Positions 28,257-37,475 of a DNA stretch of 64,000 bases are shown in pieces. A program made the translations under genes and the position numbers. The first letter of the stretch is position 1. Each line of letters opens with the position of its first letter. This DNA comes from Methanobacterium sp. (lineage in GTDB: Archaea; Methanobacteriota; Methanobacteria; Methanobacteriales; Methanobacteriaceae), in NCBI GenBank assembly GCA_018263005.1, contig JADFDH010000001.1:620001-684000 (forward strand), in the 5' to 3' direction. Under the pieces are notes generated by a model that saw nothing but the letters and a program-made list of their open reading frames with translations, was not told the origin of the DNA and did no database searches.

Positions 28257-29828
28257 TTATCCTTTTATCATTTCTAAGAATTTCTGAGCTTTCCGGGAGG
28301 ATGGTTTTTGGAAGGTATTTATTTTTTCCTTTTCTGATATTACTTCTTCGGGGTTTAATGTAAATATAAGGGCTGATTCTTCTAGGGATATGTTTCCTAT
28401 GTTATTTAATATGGCAGCCCCAACTGCAGGAGGATTTGTTTTAACATGCAATCCTTTGATCTTCTTTTCAATTTCGAATTTACCAGCTAATAATTCACTG
28501 ATGTTATTTATTAGGGGAATTTTCTCATGAAAATATCTTTTTATAATCCTAATGACAGATTCTTCGAAGTTATTAAAGGTTTTTGTTTGATTAGTATCTA
28601 AACTTGGGCGTAGATTTGGAAATAAGCCGGAATATTTACTTCTATGATCAAAAGAGGTTGATAGATAGTATTTAATTATGTCCCATGTTATTAAAGTACT
28701 GGGAATTTTAACCAATAGACAGTTTTCTATTTTATCTTTCATTGCCAGGTCTATTTCCAGTTCCTGATCTAAACGGCCTTTTTTATCCGTTAAACCGTTT
28801 TCAAATAACTTCTTATTCAGAATTTCGTTTTTAATTGCCGTAACATCTTCAGAATCGTCACTTATCTTCAGGGCGTTTTCTCGGGAAATTTCCTGTAGAT
28901 CATCATATAAAATAATCTTCGATGGGTCTTTAAGATAACTCTTTAATATGGGGGTTATTATTTCTTGGGCTTTGTTTTCAGCGTATTTCACATAGGCCAG
29001 TGCTAGAGCGGTTTGTACATGTTTATCATTAATTATTGAGGGACGTCTGCGGTGGAATTGCATGAATTCTATCCTAGCATCTGGTCCGTACTGTTTTCTT
29101 ATTTCTTTTTCATAGTTGACCTGCTCTATGGCATCTAAATTAACTCTTTTCCTAACCCATCTGCCATCTTCAAAGACTTTCACCACCAATGAAAGGGTTT
29201 TTACAATTCCCCTTTTTTCCTGCTTTAAGATACGTACTATCTTTCGAAAGGCTTCTCTGGCCTTAGGTGAAAGCTCTGACATTTTAACCATGTAGTCACC
29301 AGATAAGGGTAAGAATTTTATAGTCTCCGGCCGATAAACACCATGGATGTTCTGTATTAACTCCAGATCATTAGAACCACAGGAACATTTTGCTTTAATT
29401 AATTCGGATATCTCATGCCCTTTGTACTCGCATTGGCATTTTGAACATCTTATAATTGCAAATTCTTCAAGATGTCCTAGAGCTATTTTATGAGATGCTG
29501 TTGATGATTTTACCCGATCGAGGATGTTTTTTTTGGCAGCTGCTTTCATTCGGAAGTGCTGGGTGTGTCTTGTGATGTCGTGCATATCTTCAGCTAGCAT
29601 CTCTACTGATGAAGGACGCCCGTATTTTACAATGGAACGGTAGGGTGCTTTGTAACCCTTTATCTCCATTGTATCTCTGAATTCTTGTAAATCTGTTAGA
29701 TTGTTGTATAAATATGTATAAATTTCTATGAAACGGTTTATATCGGTAATTTCATCGATTTCAATCTCATATTGTCGAATGTTTTTTAAAAATTTCTCTG
29801 CTTTCCCAATAAGAACCGATTCATTCAT
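28257..29828 (-). CDS. DUF530 family protein
   Basis: 523 residues, soluble. It contains one zinc-binding-like segment, CSKCQCEYKGHEI with KCSCGSND, near residues 125-155. The N-terminus is helical and charged. The family is known mainly from methanogens, and its function is unknown. Its ATG overlaps the metG stop by four bases (ATGA), indicating tight translational coupling with methionyl-tRNA synthetase. A role in translation or tRNA metabolism is suggested only by this coupling. Confidence 0.8.
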   Translation of the reverse strand: MNESVLIGKAEKFLKNIRQYEIEIDEITDINRFIEIYTYLYNNLTDLQEFRDTMEIKGYKAPYRSIVKYGRPSSVEMLAEDMHDITRHTQHFRMKAAAKKNILDRVKSSTASHKIALGHLEEFAIIRCSKCQCEYKGHEISELIKAKCSCGSNDLELIQNIHGVYRPETIKFLPLSGDYMVKMSELSPKAREAFRKIVRILKQEKRGIVKTLSLVVKVFEDGRWVRKRVNLDAIEQVNYEKEIRKQYGPDARIEFMQFHRRRPSIINDKHVQTALALAYVKYAENKAQEIITPILKSYLKDPSKIILYDDLQEISRENALKISDDSEDVTAIKNEILNKKLFENGLTDKKGRLDQELEIDLAMKDKIENCLLVKIPSTLITWDIIKYYLSTSFDHRSKYSGLFPNLRPSLDTNQTKTFNNFEESVIRIIKRYFHEKIPLINNISELLAGKFEIEKKIKGLHVKTNPPAVGAAILNNIGNISLEESALIFTLNPEEVISEKEKINTFQKPSSRKAQKFLEMIKG

Positions 29829-31807
29829 TTTATTTTTTCACCAACAGCAGCCCCTTCTACACTTAGAACACTCAGACTTTCATCTGTAGCTAGTATCATT
29901 CCCTCAGATTTAATACCAAATAATTTAGCTGGTTTTAAATTAACCAGGATGATTACTTTCTTATTTAGAATTTCCTCTGGTGAATATTTTTTAGCTAAAC
30001 CAGCAACTACTTGTAATTTTTTTTCTTTAACATCTACCATTAGTTTCAGGAGATTAGCACTGTCTTTAACTTTTTCAGCGCCTATTACTTTTCCCACTCT
30101 AAATTCTAATTTAGCAAAATCTTCGATACTAATTATGTCTTTCATACTGTCTATCTCTCCTAGATTTTTATAAAGTGTTTCTTTTTTATCTTTAATTACT
30201 CCATCCTCTATTTTAATAAAAATGGGCTTTGCCTGTGATATCTCATGTCCATGAGAAAGTTTTTCTATTGTAAAATCCCAATTAATCGTATATGAATCCA
30301 GATTTAAAGTTTTCAATATTTCCATTGATTTATTAGGTAAATATGGGTTTAATAAAATACCTAATGTTTTGCAAAGTTGATTACAAATGTTTAAACATGT
30401 AGCTGCCTTTTCAGGATCTAATTTAACGGTTTTCCATGGTTCTTTATCGTTGAAGTATTTGTTGCCCTGTTTAGCAAGTTTTATAATCTCCACCAGACCA
30501 TCTCTGAATTTAAAGGATTCAATATAGTCAGAGACCACCTGGGGAGTTGTACCTATTTTGTCCATGATTTTCTGGTCATATTCATCCATAATGATAATAG
30601 GGGGTATTTTACCATCAAAAAAGCGGCTGGTGAAGGTGAAGGTACGGTGTAAGAAGTTACCTAGAACATCTGCCAGTTCATCATTGATTCTTCTTTGGAA
30701 ATCATCCCAGGAAAAATCAGTATCTCTGGTTAACGGGGCATTAACTAAAAGGTAATATCTTAAAATATCTGATTCAAAGTCTTCTAAGAAATCAGATGTC
30801 CAAATAACCCAATTTTTACTGGTGGACATCTTCTTACCCTCCAGGGAAAGATATTCTCCAGCGATGATGGTGTAAGGAAGTTTACATCCATAAGCCATTA
30901 AAAGAGCTGGCCAAAAAATAGAGTGATGGTAGATAATGTCCTTACCTATGAAATGGATTGTCTTATCATTCCAGTAGTCTTTCCAAGATTTATCGTTTTT
31001 TTCTGCCCACTGGGCTGCTGATGTGATATATTCCAGTAAAGCTTCCAACCATACATATATTATTTTTCCTTTAGCTTCTTCCAATGGTACTGGTATTCCC
31101 CATTCCATATCTCTGGTGAGGATCCAGTCTTTTAAACCTTCTTTAATCCATTGAAGGGCGTAATTTTTAACGTTAGGTGGTAATTGATGATTATTATCAA
31201 TCCATTCATTTATATCAGTCTCAAATTCGCTTAATTTGAAATAATAATGTGTGGATTTTCTTATTTCTGGTTTGTTATGGCAGATCAAACAGCTGGGATC
31301 CTGGAGTTGTATTGGATCCAGATGACGCCCACATATTTCGCAGTGATCTCCGCGAGCTCCTTCTCCACTGCAGTAGGGACATATTCCTTCTACATACCTG
31401 TCTGGTAAAAAACGATTACAATCGGTACAGTAGGGTTGTTTGATGGTTTTTTCATAAATAAATCCATTATTGTAAAGTTTCAGGAAAAAATTCTGAGCCA
31501 TTTGGTAGTGTAAAGGATCGGTGGTTCGACCAAAGTTATCCAGTGATATACCACATGATTCCAGATCATTTTTAATCATTTCATAGTATCTACCCGCAAT
31601 TTCTTTAGGGGGTTTACCTTCTTTTTCCGCCTGAACAGCTATGGGAGTTCCATGCTCATCTGTAGCACAAACAAAAAGCACATCTCGTCCTTTCATTCTA
31701 TTGTAACGGGCATAAACATCAGCTGGAATGTATGTAGATCTTAAATGGCCTAGGTGAGTGGGGCCGTTGGCATAGGGAAGTGCACAGGTTATAAAAACCT
31801 TACTCAA
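29825..31807 (-). CDS. metG: Methionyl-tRNA synthetase
   Basis: Charges tRNA-Met. 660 residues: class I HIGH-type motif PTHLGHLRS near residue 17; a double zinc knuckle (CTDCNRF, CPYCSG, CEICGR, CLICHNK) at about 125-180; KMSTSKNWV near 322; an anticodon-binding helical domain; and a C-terminal EMAP/Arc1p-like tRNA-binding domain (FAKLEFRVGKVIGAEKVKD). TTG start with GGAGG exactly seven bases upstream. It overlaps DUF530 by four bases. Confidence 0.96.
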   Translation of the reverse strand: MSKVFITCALPYANGPTHLGHLRSTYIPADVYARYNRMKGRDVLFVCATDEHGTPIAVQAEKEGKPPKEIAGRYYEMIKNDLESCGISLDNFGRTTDPLHYQMAQNFFLKLYNNGFIYEKTIKQPYCTDCNRFLPDRYVEGICPYCSGEGARGDHCEICGRHLDPIQLQDPSCLICHNKPEIRKSTHYYFKLSEFETDINEWIDNNHQLPPNVKNYALQWIKEGLKDWILTRDMEWGIPVPLEEAKGKIIYVWLEALLEYITSAAQWAEKNDKSWKDYWNDKTIHFIGKDIIYHHSIFWPALLMAYGCKLPYTIIAGEYLSLEGKKMSTSKNWVIWTSDFLEDFESDILRYYLLVNAPLTRDTDFSWDDFQRRINDELADVLGNFLHRTFTFTSRFFDGKIPPIIIMDEYDQKIMDKIGTTPQVVSDYIESFKFRDGLVEIIKLAKQGNKYFNDKEPWKTVKLDPEKAATCLNICNQLCKTLGILLNPYLPNKSMEILKTLNLDSYTINWDFTIEKLSHGHEISQAKPIFIKIEDGVIKDKKETLYKNLGEIDSMKDIISIEDFAKLEFRVGKVIGAEKVKDSANLLKLMVDVKEKKLQVVAGLAKKYSPEEILNKKVIILVNLKPAKLFGIKSEGMILATDESLSVLSVEGAAVGEKIK

Positions 31808-31960
31808 ATATATTCCTCCTACATATTTTCATCAATATAATTCTATAAAACATACTTAAAACCAAATGATACTTTAAAATAGAATATAATCCAGTTTTAA
31901 ACAATTTTTGGTTATAACATGAATATAATACAGTATTAGACAGTATTATCTAAATATATT

Positions 31961-31970
31961 CTATATAAAT
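31961..31970 (+). promoter_or_regulatory. Candidate TATA box for priL-priS
   Basis: CTATATAAAT lies about 90 bases before the priL ATG, in the divergent gap between metG and the primase operon. No better box lies closer to the gene. Confidence 0.4.
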
Positions 31971-32059
31971 CTGGTGACTTAAATCCTTTCCATTAGGAAA
32001 TGAATAAAAAAAAATTTTTAATAATAACTATTTTTTACAGATAAACCATACTATTAACT

Positions 32060-33385
32060 ATGGTTGCAGTGGCTTTTATAAACCCATTCTCTGAGGAAGG
32101 AAGGCAGATTGTAAGGGAATTAGGAGATTTAAATTCTGTTTATGAAGAAAATGGAAATTTAATTGATCTGGTAATTCACAGTAGATCTCAGGATATAGCT
32201 GATGATGAATCCATACCTCATAATTTAATAGAATTAGCCCTTAAACGACTGGAGTGGTATATTCGGAAAAAAAATAACCCAGATTTTGATTATAAAAAAT
32301 ATTCATACCTCTACAATCCTCAGATCACAAGATTCGATGTAATAGCTTTTTATCTACTTGCACAGGCAATTAGTGTTAAATTCGGTCCTAATTCAAGGGA
32401 AAGCCGTGCCATGGCAGAGTGTCAGGGGAAAATCATGGAGAGTCGCATAGGAGAACTTTCAATAAGGGATAAAAAGCATTTATTAAACACTATTTTGGGT
32501 AGTATGCTCGTCGGGGATGTTAAATGGACCATTTTCGCAGATCTTTTAAGTTCACGTAAAATCAGGCTATCAGATCTGGTAATGGATCAGGGAAGCATCA
32601 TTTTAGATGAAGAAGAATTCACAGAGAGCTTTCAAGATAAATTGGAAAACAGGGACCCTCATAAAATGTACGAACTTCTCATTGGAGATCATATAAAGGA
32701 ACTTATCCTGAACAAGATGATCATGCAGAAAACAGAGGATTATATCACAGAGGTTTATAAGAAATCTCAGAGAAAGGTAGAACCCAACCCCATCTTACTA
32801 GATCTGGCTGATGGAATATCCGAGGTCCTAAGCAAGACCTATGTTAGTTACGGATACCATGGTACAGCAGATGAAAATATGGAAGCATCACCATTTAATA
32901 ATGATGTTTTCCCTCCCTGTGTTAAAACAGTATTAGAAGGTATTAAATCCGGGGGAAGAAACGATGCAATAATACTCTTTTTAACACCTTTTTTATCATA
33001 TGCAAGACTTTATCCTGATGTTTTCAGAAGAAACATAACCTTGAAGATTTCAGATGTTGATCCCCAGTTGGAGGCGGTGGAAAAAGAAATCCTACCCTTA
33101 ATATATGAAGCAGCGGAAAGATGTTCCCCACCGTTATTTGAAGACCAGCCCCAGGAAAAGGTTAACATAAACGCCAAAATGGGATTCGGCATGCACAGCG
33201 ATATAGAACTCAAACATGAAGGAGAAACCACCTGGTACACGCCTATGGGATGTGAAAAGGTTAAACTACACCTTCCCAGTTTATGCAAACCAGATGAAAC
33301 CTGTAAAAAAATAGGCAATCCTCTATCTTACTATATCCGTAGATTAAATGATATAAAATATCACAAAACTGACTTAAAAGACTAA
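32060..33385 (+). CDS. priL: DNA primase large subunit
   Basis: Regulatory and product-length subunit of archaeal/eukaryotic-type primase. 441 residues. The N-terminal helical domain contains YKKYSYLYNPQITRFDVIAFYLLAQA. The C-terminal Fe-S domain holds four cysteines expected to ligate [4Fe-4S]: PPCVKTVLEGI, AERCSPPLF, LPSLCKPDE and ETCKKIGNPLSYY. priS follows with no intergenic base, as is usual for this pair. Confidence 0.93.
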   Translation: MVAVAFINPFSEEGRQIVRELGDLNSVYEENGNLIDLVIHSRSQDIADDESIPHNLIELALKRLEWYIRKKNNPDFDYKKYSYLYNPQITRFDVIAFYLLAQAISVKFGPNSRESRAMAECQGKIMESRIGELSIRDKKHLLNTILGSMLVGDVKWTIFADLLSSRKIRLSDLVMDQGSIILDEEEFTESFQDKLENRDPHKMYELLIGDHIKELILNKMIMQKTEDYITEVYKKSQRKVEPNPILLDLADGISEVLSKTYVSYGYHGTADENMEASPFNNDVFPPCVKTVLEGIKSGGRNDAIILFLTPFLSYARLYPDVFRRNITLKISDVDPQLEAVEKEILPLIYEAAERCSPPLFEDQPQEKVNINAKMGFGMHSDIELKHEGETTWYTPMGCEKVKLHLPSLCKPDETCKKIGNPLSYYIRRLNDIKYHKTDLKD

Positions 33386-34381
33386 ATGGTATTTCTTATG
33401 GAAGAAAATGATAGATTACTGCAACCAGCCTCACAGGAAGAAAGGCGCAGGTACTATAGAGAAGAATGGGATGTAAAGGACATACCCGAATTTATCAGTA
33501 ATTCAATAATAAAAAGGGAATTTGGCTTCGATCACATGGGCAGAGGCCCCAATGATAGATATCGGGTCTTCAGATCAATGGATCTGCTGCGTAAGTTTTT
33601 AAGATATCGGGCGCCGTTCGCTGCTTACTCATCAGTGGCTTTTTATAATAAACCCCGCAGGAGGGAGGGATGGATAAAATCGGAGCTGGTATTTGATGTG
33701 GATGCCAAGGACATACCCATACGGGAATGTGGATGCGCTGGGGTTTGTGAAATATGTCTAGAACAGGCCCGTGAGATTGTATGCAATATAATGGATACCC
33801 TGAAGGGTGATCTGGGCCTTAAAAATATACATGTGATTTATTCCGGTCGCGGATATCATCTGCGAGTATTCGATGAGGAGGTAATGGGGTTGGATAGTGA
33901 TGTGCGGGGGCAGATAGTACAGTACATCATCGGAGCAGAGGTGCCCCGTAATGAATATGCCCAGGATGGAATAACCTATAAATTAGAACATTTCACCATT
34001 CCCTTCGGATATCCGAAGGTATTCACAGAAAGAACTAAATATGCTATTCTACACCTTAAAGACCATATGCTAATAGATGATATTAACCCTAAACTTCTTA
34101 AAGATGCTATTAAAAATCAAGAAATTCTCCATGAAGATAAATGGGGTATGTTCAAGGGTAAAATAGGCCCCCAAAGATATCAAAGATTAATAAAGAGTAT
34201 AGCATACTTGAATATGGGTTTAGTGGATGCGAAAGTTTCCATCGATCTTAAAAGAATACTCCGTTTACCATCATCACTGCATTCTATGGTGAGCATGAAA
34301 TGTATGGAGGTAAAAAATATTGAAAAATTCAATCCATTGAGGGATGCAGTACCCCGGTTTGTCTATGAAAGGAAGGTTTAA
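33386..34381 (+). CDS. priS: DNA primase catalytic small subunit
   Basis: Synthesises RNA/DNA primers. 331 residues. SELVFDVDAKD carries the catalytic Asp pair, CGCAGVCEICLEQ forms the zinc-binding knuckle, and YSGRGYHLRVFD is the SGxGxH motif of archaeo-eukaryotic primases. DLKRILRLPSSLHS is the conserved C-terminal element. The start is either ATG 33386, immediately after the priL stop, or ATG 33398; neither has a strong ribosome site, so coupling with priL is likely. Confidence 0.95.
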   Translation: MVFLMEENDRLLQPASQEERRRYYREEWDVKDIPEFISNSIIKREFGFDHMGRGPNDRYRVFRSMDLLRKFLRYRAPFAAYSSVAFYNKPRRREGWIKSELVFDVDAKDIPIRECGCAGVCEICLEQAREIVCNIMDTLKGDLGLKNIHVIYSGRGYHLRVFDEEVMGLDSDVRGQIVQYIIGAEVPRNEYAQDGITYKLEHFTIPFGYPKVFTERTKYAILHLKDHMLIDDINPKLLKDAIKNQEILHEDKWGMFKGKIGPQRYQRLIKSIAYLNMGLVDAKVSIDLKRILRLPSSLHSMVSMKCMEVKNIEKFNPLRDAVPRFVYERKV

Positions 34382-34473
34382 ATCTTATTTTCGCATAGCT
34401 TCATTTCATTGGTAAGTGTTATTTGATATATTATTTTTTTTGTTGATGTTTTAATAACCAACTCTTAATAGCC

Positions 34474-35253
34474 TCAAGATAAGCCATTGAAGTTGGATAA
34501 TCCATATCGGAAGAGAATTATACCATTTGTATAGGATTTTACAGCGTTGATTTCGGATAATAATGTACTCTCATTTTTAGGAGTAATATTCTGGTCTGAT
34601 TCGTAGGTTTCAAGTCCTGCTATTATTTTTCCAGGATAAATTGTGTTGTAGATCTTAACCCATCTTGTTAATCCGTTTATTCCCTGTCCATAGTCACCTA
34701 TATAAAGCATGGGAACTATATGGTCGCAGAATGGTGCTATTAAGTATAGGTATTGATTATCATCCCATCCATCCGGTTTAACGCAAACAGAGAATGTTAC
34801 TCCCTGTGTAACTAACCTCATAGCCTGAATTTGGGCAATATATGCTGGCATATCGTAGGTTTCCACATCTAAGAGAACTCCTATTTTCATATTAGCGACC
34901 TGCGGGGCGTAACTGAAACCAGGAAATATCCATGCATGGGTTCTGATCCCAACATCATCTGCTCTGGTTTTGGCTTCAGATAGTACTGGTAAATAATTTT
35001 CATCAGATACTAAAACGTATATATCTGTGATTCCTACCTTTTTTAAGGAGGTGAAATCGATTTCTGATATGGGGGTAACCTTTGGGTTTATGAAGTAGCC
35101 CATAATAAAACTATTCCCTACCACTGGGAGGGAAGAGTACCTAGAATTTGCAGTGCTGTTGTTGGAGAATTCTGCTGCAAAAACAGAACCTGAATTTAAA
35201 CAGATTATCAGGATAGATAATATTAGAATTGATAATATACGTTTATATTTAAT
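34474..35253 (-). CDS. Secreted TIM-barrel-like protein, possible glycoside hydrolase
   Basis: 259 residues from a proposed ATT start at 35253. GGGAGG lies exactly seven bases before it; the TTG at 35268 precedes that ribosome site and has none of its own. The N-terminus (M)KYKRILSILILSILIICLNSG is a clear signal peptide ending near VFAAE. The mature part has barrel-like strand motifs: GITDIYVLVSD, RTHAWIFPG, IGVLLDVETYDMP (a DxE pair that could be catalytic), HIVPMLYIGDYG, KIIAGLETYESD and GIILFRYGL. It has no pseudomurein-binding repeats. A surface polysaccharide hydrolase is inferred. Confidence 0.68.
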   Translation of the reverse strand: MKYKRILSILILSILIICLNSGSVFAAEFSNNSTANSRYSSLPVVGNSFIMGYFINPKVTPISEIDFTSLKKVGITDIYVLVSDENYLPVLSEAKTRADDVGIRTHAWIFPGFSYAPQVANMKIGVLLDVETYDMPAYIAQIQAMRLVTQGVTFSVCVKPDGWDDNQYLYLIAPFCDHIVPMLYIGDYGQGINGLTRWVKIYNTIYPGKIIAGLETYESDQNITPKNESTLLSEINAVKSYTNGIILFRYGLSNFNGLS

Positions 35254-35314
35254 TTTAACGCCTCCCAAGTATAAAAATCGTATTAATTAACCTTGATTGT
35301 ACTGATTTAAATGT

Positions 35315-36691
35315 TTATCTACATAATTTCCAATTTTTATGGAGGTAGAGGAATAAAAATTCCAGCTGATCCTTATTTATATCCTGCGAATCTAAAAATT
35401 CAATTAGATCATATAATTCATATTCATCCAGTAGATTTCCCTTTATATGCTTACCGAACTTAATTAGGCCTATTTTATCAGGGGATAGCGTTGTTTCAAG
35501 CAGATTTACCGCGTTAATATGTTCTCGTTCCACTTCAGCCACCCAGCGGTCTTCTTCGAGAAATGCTTTCTCATGGTATTTTTCTTTAAACTTCTCCTCA
35601 TGGTCAAAAGACCATATGGGTGGTCCGTGGTGTTTTTTTATTAGGGGGAGTTGCCATGTTTCAAATTCCAAAAGGATGAGTATTTTATTCTTTTCATCGG
35701 TCCATGAATCACTATTAAAGGTTTTAAAACCATTTCTCTCCACAAAATGCACCATTGATTTTTCTGTCTTTTTAATTTGAGGATATAAAGCATCGGCAGG
35801 TATATGTGGGGCTTTGAAAGATAAAAGAATAGATTTGGTGCTTCTTCTTTTGAATTCTTCTATAATATCTTTTAAATCAACATCAAGCTCTTTCTGTATG
35901 AAGTATGATGGTGATTCTTTATTAAGGAAGTTTCTGGATGCTATAACAAATTCTGACATTTTCTGCAGAGTTAAAGCTGCTGCTACATTCCTGTTTTTAT
36001 CTACAGGATCAACCACCACCAGAGGTTCATTATAACTGGATGCGGTCCCATATTCTGATAGATCTATCTGGTAACCAGGTTTCCATTCATCTGATGCGTT
36101 TCTCAATACTTTTAAAAAGGTATCGTAATTTATTATCAGGAGTTCACACAGATATCCTGCAAATCCACCAACCTTGAACTCCGAACCATAGGTACCTATG
36201 GATTTCATGAAGGATTTGAGCAGTAATACTTCATCAGCTTGCTCCGGTTTCAAAGTTTTTATTACGTAATCCGTATGGGCAATGGTACGGTCGACAGCAG
36301 ATTTCATCTCTTTTATATTCTTAATGTCATAGCAGGGTACAAAATCCACATTATAACCGTTTATTATTCCTGTTACATATGGATGAGAAGCATAGCGTAA
36401 TTCCGATTTGCCGTCCATTATTTTAATACATTCTTTACCAAGGAAGAGTCCTTTTTCTTTCAATTCATCTCCAGAGGTGTCTGTAGTGAATTTTATAAAT
36501 ATGTCTATATCTGCCTTTCCAGATATCCAGGTTCCCTTAGCCACCGATCCAACTAGAACGGCCTGGGCATTGATATTGTTTTTCAGGGCGGTTTCATTTA
36601 TGATTTCAATCAGATGATTGTATAGTGAATGAATCTTTTTTTCTTCACTTTTTTTAGGCCTGATCTGATTTAAAATTTTTTGGTAGTCCAT
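35315..36691 (-). CDS. cca: CCA-adding tRNA nucleotidyltransferase, archaeal class I
   Basis: Adds or repairs the 3' CCA of tRNA. 458 residues, normal for the family. The catalytic nucleotidyltransferase signature is GSVAKGTWISGKADIDIFIKF, with the two Asp residues in ADIDIF, and a third acidic site lies in YNVDFVPCY. Later elements include LKSFMKSIGTYGSEFKVGGFAGYLCELL and RWVAEVEREHINAVNLLE. It lies downstream of thpR on the same strand with a 225-base gap. Confidence 0.95.
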   Translation of the reverse strand: MDYQKILNQIRPKKSEEKKIHSLYNHLIEIINETALKNNINAQAVLVGSVAKGTWISGKADIDIFIKFTTDTSGDELKEKGLFLGKECIKIMDGKSELRYASHPYVTGIINGYNVDFVPCYDIKNIKEMKSAVDRTIAHTDYVIKTLKPEQADEVLLLKSFMKSIGTYGSEFKVGGFAGYLCELLIINYDTFLKVLRNASDEWKPGYQIDLSEYGTASSYNEPLVVVDPVDKNRNVAAALTLQKMSEFVIASRNFLNKESPSYFIQKELDVDLKDIIEEFKRRSTKSILLSFKAPHIPADALYPQIKKTEKSMVHFVERNGFKTFNSDSWTDEKNKILILLEFETWQLPLIKKHHGPPIWSFDHEEKFKEKYHEKAFLEEDRWVAEVEREHINAVNLLETTLSPDKIGLIKFGKHIKGNLLDEYELYDLIEFLDSQDINKDQLEFLFLYLHKNWKLCR

Positions 36692-36916
36692 TTGATTTAA
36701 TACAACCTGAAATTTTTATTCTATATTAAAATTAAAAGGGTTTTAGTAATAAATTATTGTAATCAGTATGAATTAATTTTCAAATTATTTCTTTTACGAA
36801 TCATATTTTTTTGGGGGGTGTCTTGTTTTAAGAATTATATTGTCGGGAATCTTATTTATGAATTTTTTATGGGATCTTTTTTTTGAATCCATACTTAATG
36901 GGGGATTATGTACTTT

Positions 36917-37468
36917 TTATTTAAGTTCAAATTCTTTAATTGTTGTGTAAATTGGTCCTTCAGGAGTTAATTCGCTTTTTTTCAGTAATATTCTGTTCAC
37001 GTTCATTTCTCCGATTTCGATGTCTTCCAGTTCTTTTATTATTGATACTAATGCTTCCTTATTTTGAGATCCTTTAACCCTGCCTATGGTTAGATGTGGG
37101 GTGTAGTTTCTTTCTTTTTTGAAGCCTAACTTTATGAATTCATCATCGAAATCCATTAGGAGGTTTGAAAATTTATCTGACTGTTCTAAACCTAACCATA
37201 TTACTCTTATGTAACCTAAATGAGGGAAAACACCTGTTCCTTTAATGTTTATCTTGAAATGTTTTTGGTTAATAATCTTTTCTGTAACTATTTTTATTAG
37301 CTGATCTGTCTTTTTAGGGCTTATTTCACCGAAGAATTTACAAGTAAAATGTAAGTTATTTTTTTCCACATATTTAACCCGTGCATTTGAATTTTTAAGC
37401 TTTTCCTGTACTTCTAGAACTTTATCCAGTAATGGTTCATCTAAATCTACCGCCAGAAATGCTCTCAT
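36917..37468 (-). CDS. thpR: 2'-5' RNA ligase / RNA 2',3'-cyclic phosphodiesterase (ThpR)
   Basis: 183 residues of the 2H phosphoesterase superfamily. The two HxTx motifs are NLHFTCKFFGE near residue 40 and YTPHLTIGRVKG near 127. The enzyme opens 2',3'-cyclic phosphates and can join tRNA halves in vitro; the cellular role is not settled. Placement with cca suits tRNA or RNA repair. It begins eight bases after the stop of the P-loop gene. Confidence 0.92.
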   Translation of the reverse strand: MRAFLAVDLDEPLLDKVLEVQEKLKNSNARVKYVEKNNLHFTCKFFGEISPKKTDQLIKIVTEKIINQKHFKINIKGTGVFPHLGYIRVIWLGLEQSDKFSNLLMDFDDEFIKLGFKKERNYTPHLTIGRVKGSQNKEALVSIIKELEDIEIGEMNVNRILLKKSELTPEGPIYTTIKEFELK

Positions 37469-37475
37469 TATTTTT

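Noticed and set aside
33010..33318. Minus-strand frame inside priL
   Set aside because: Antisense of the primase large subunit coding sequence with no ribosome site or family motif.
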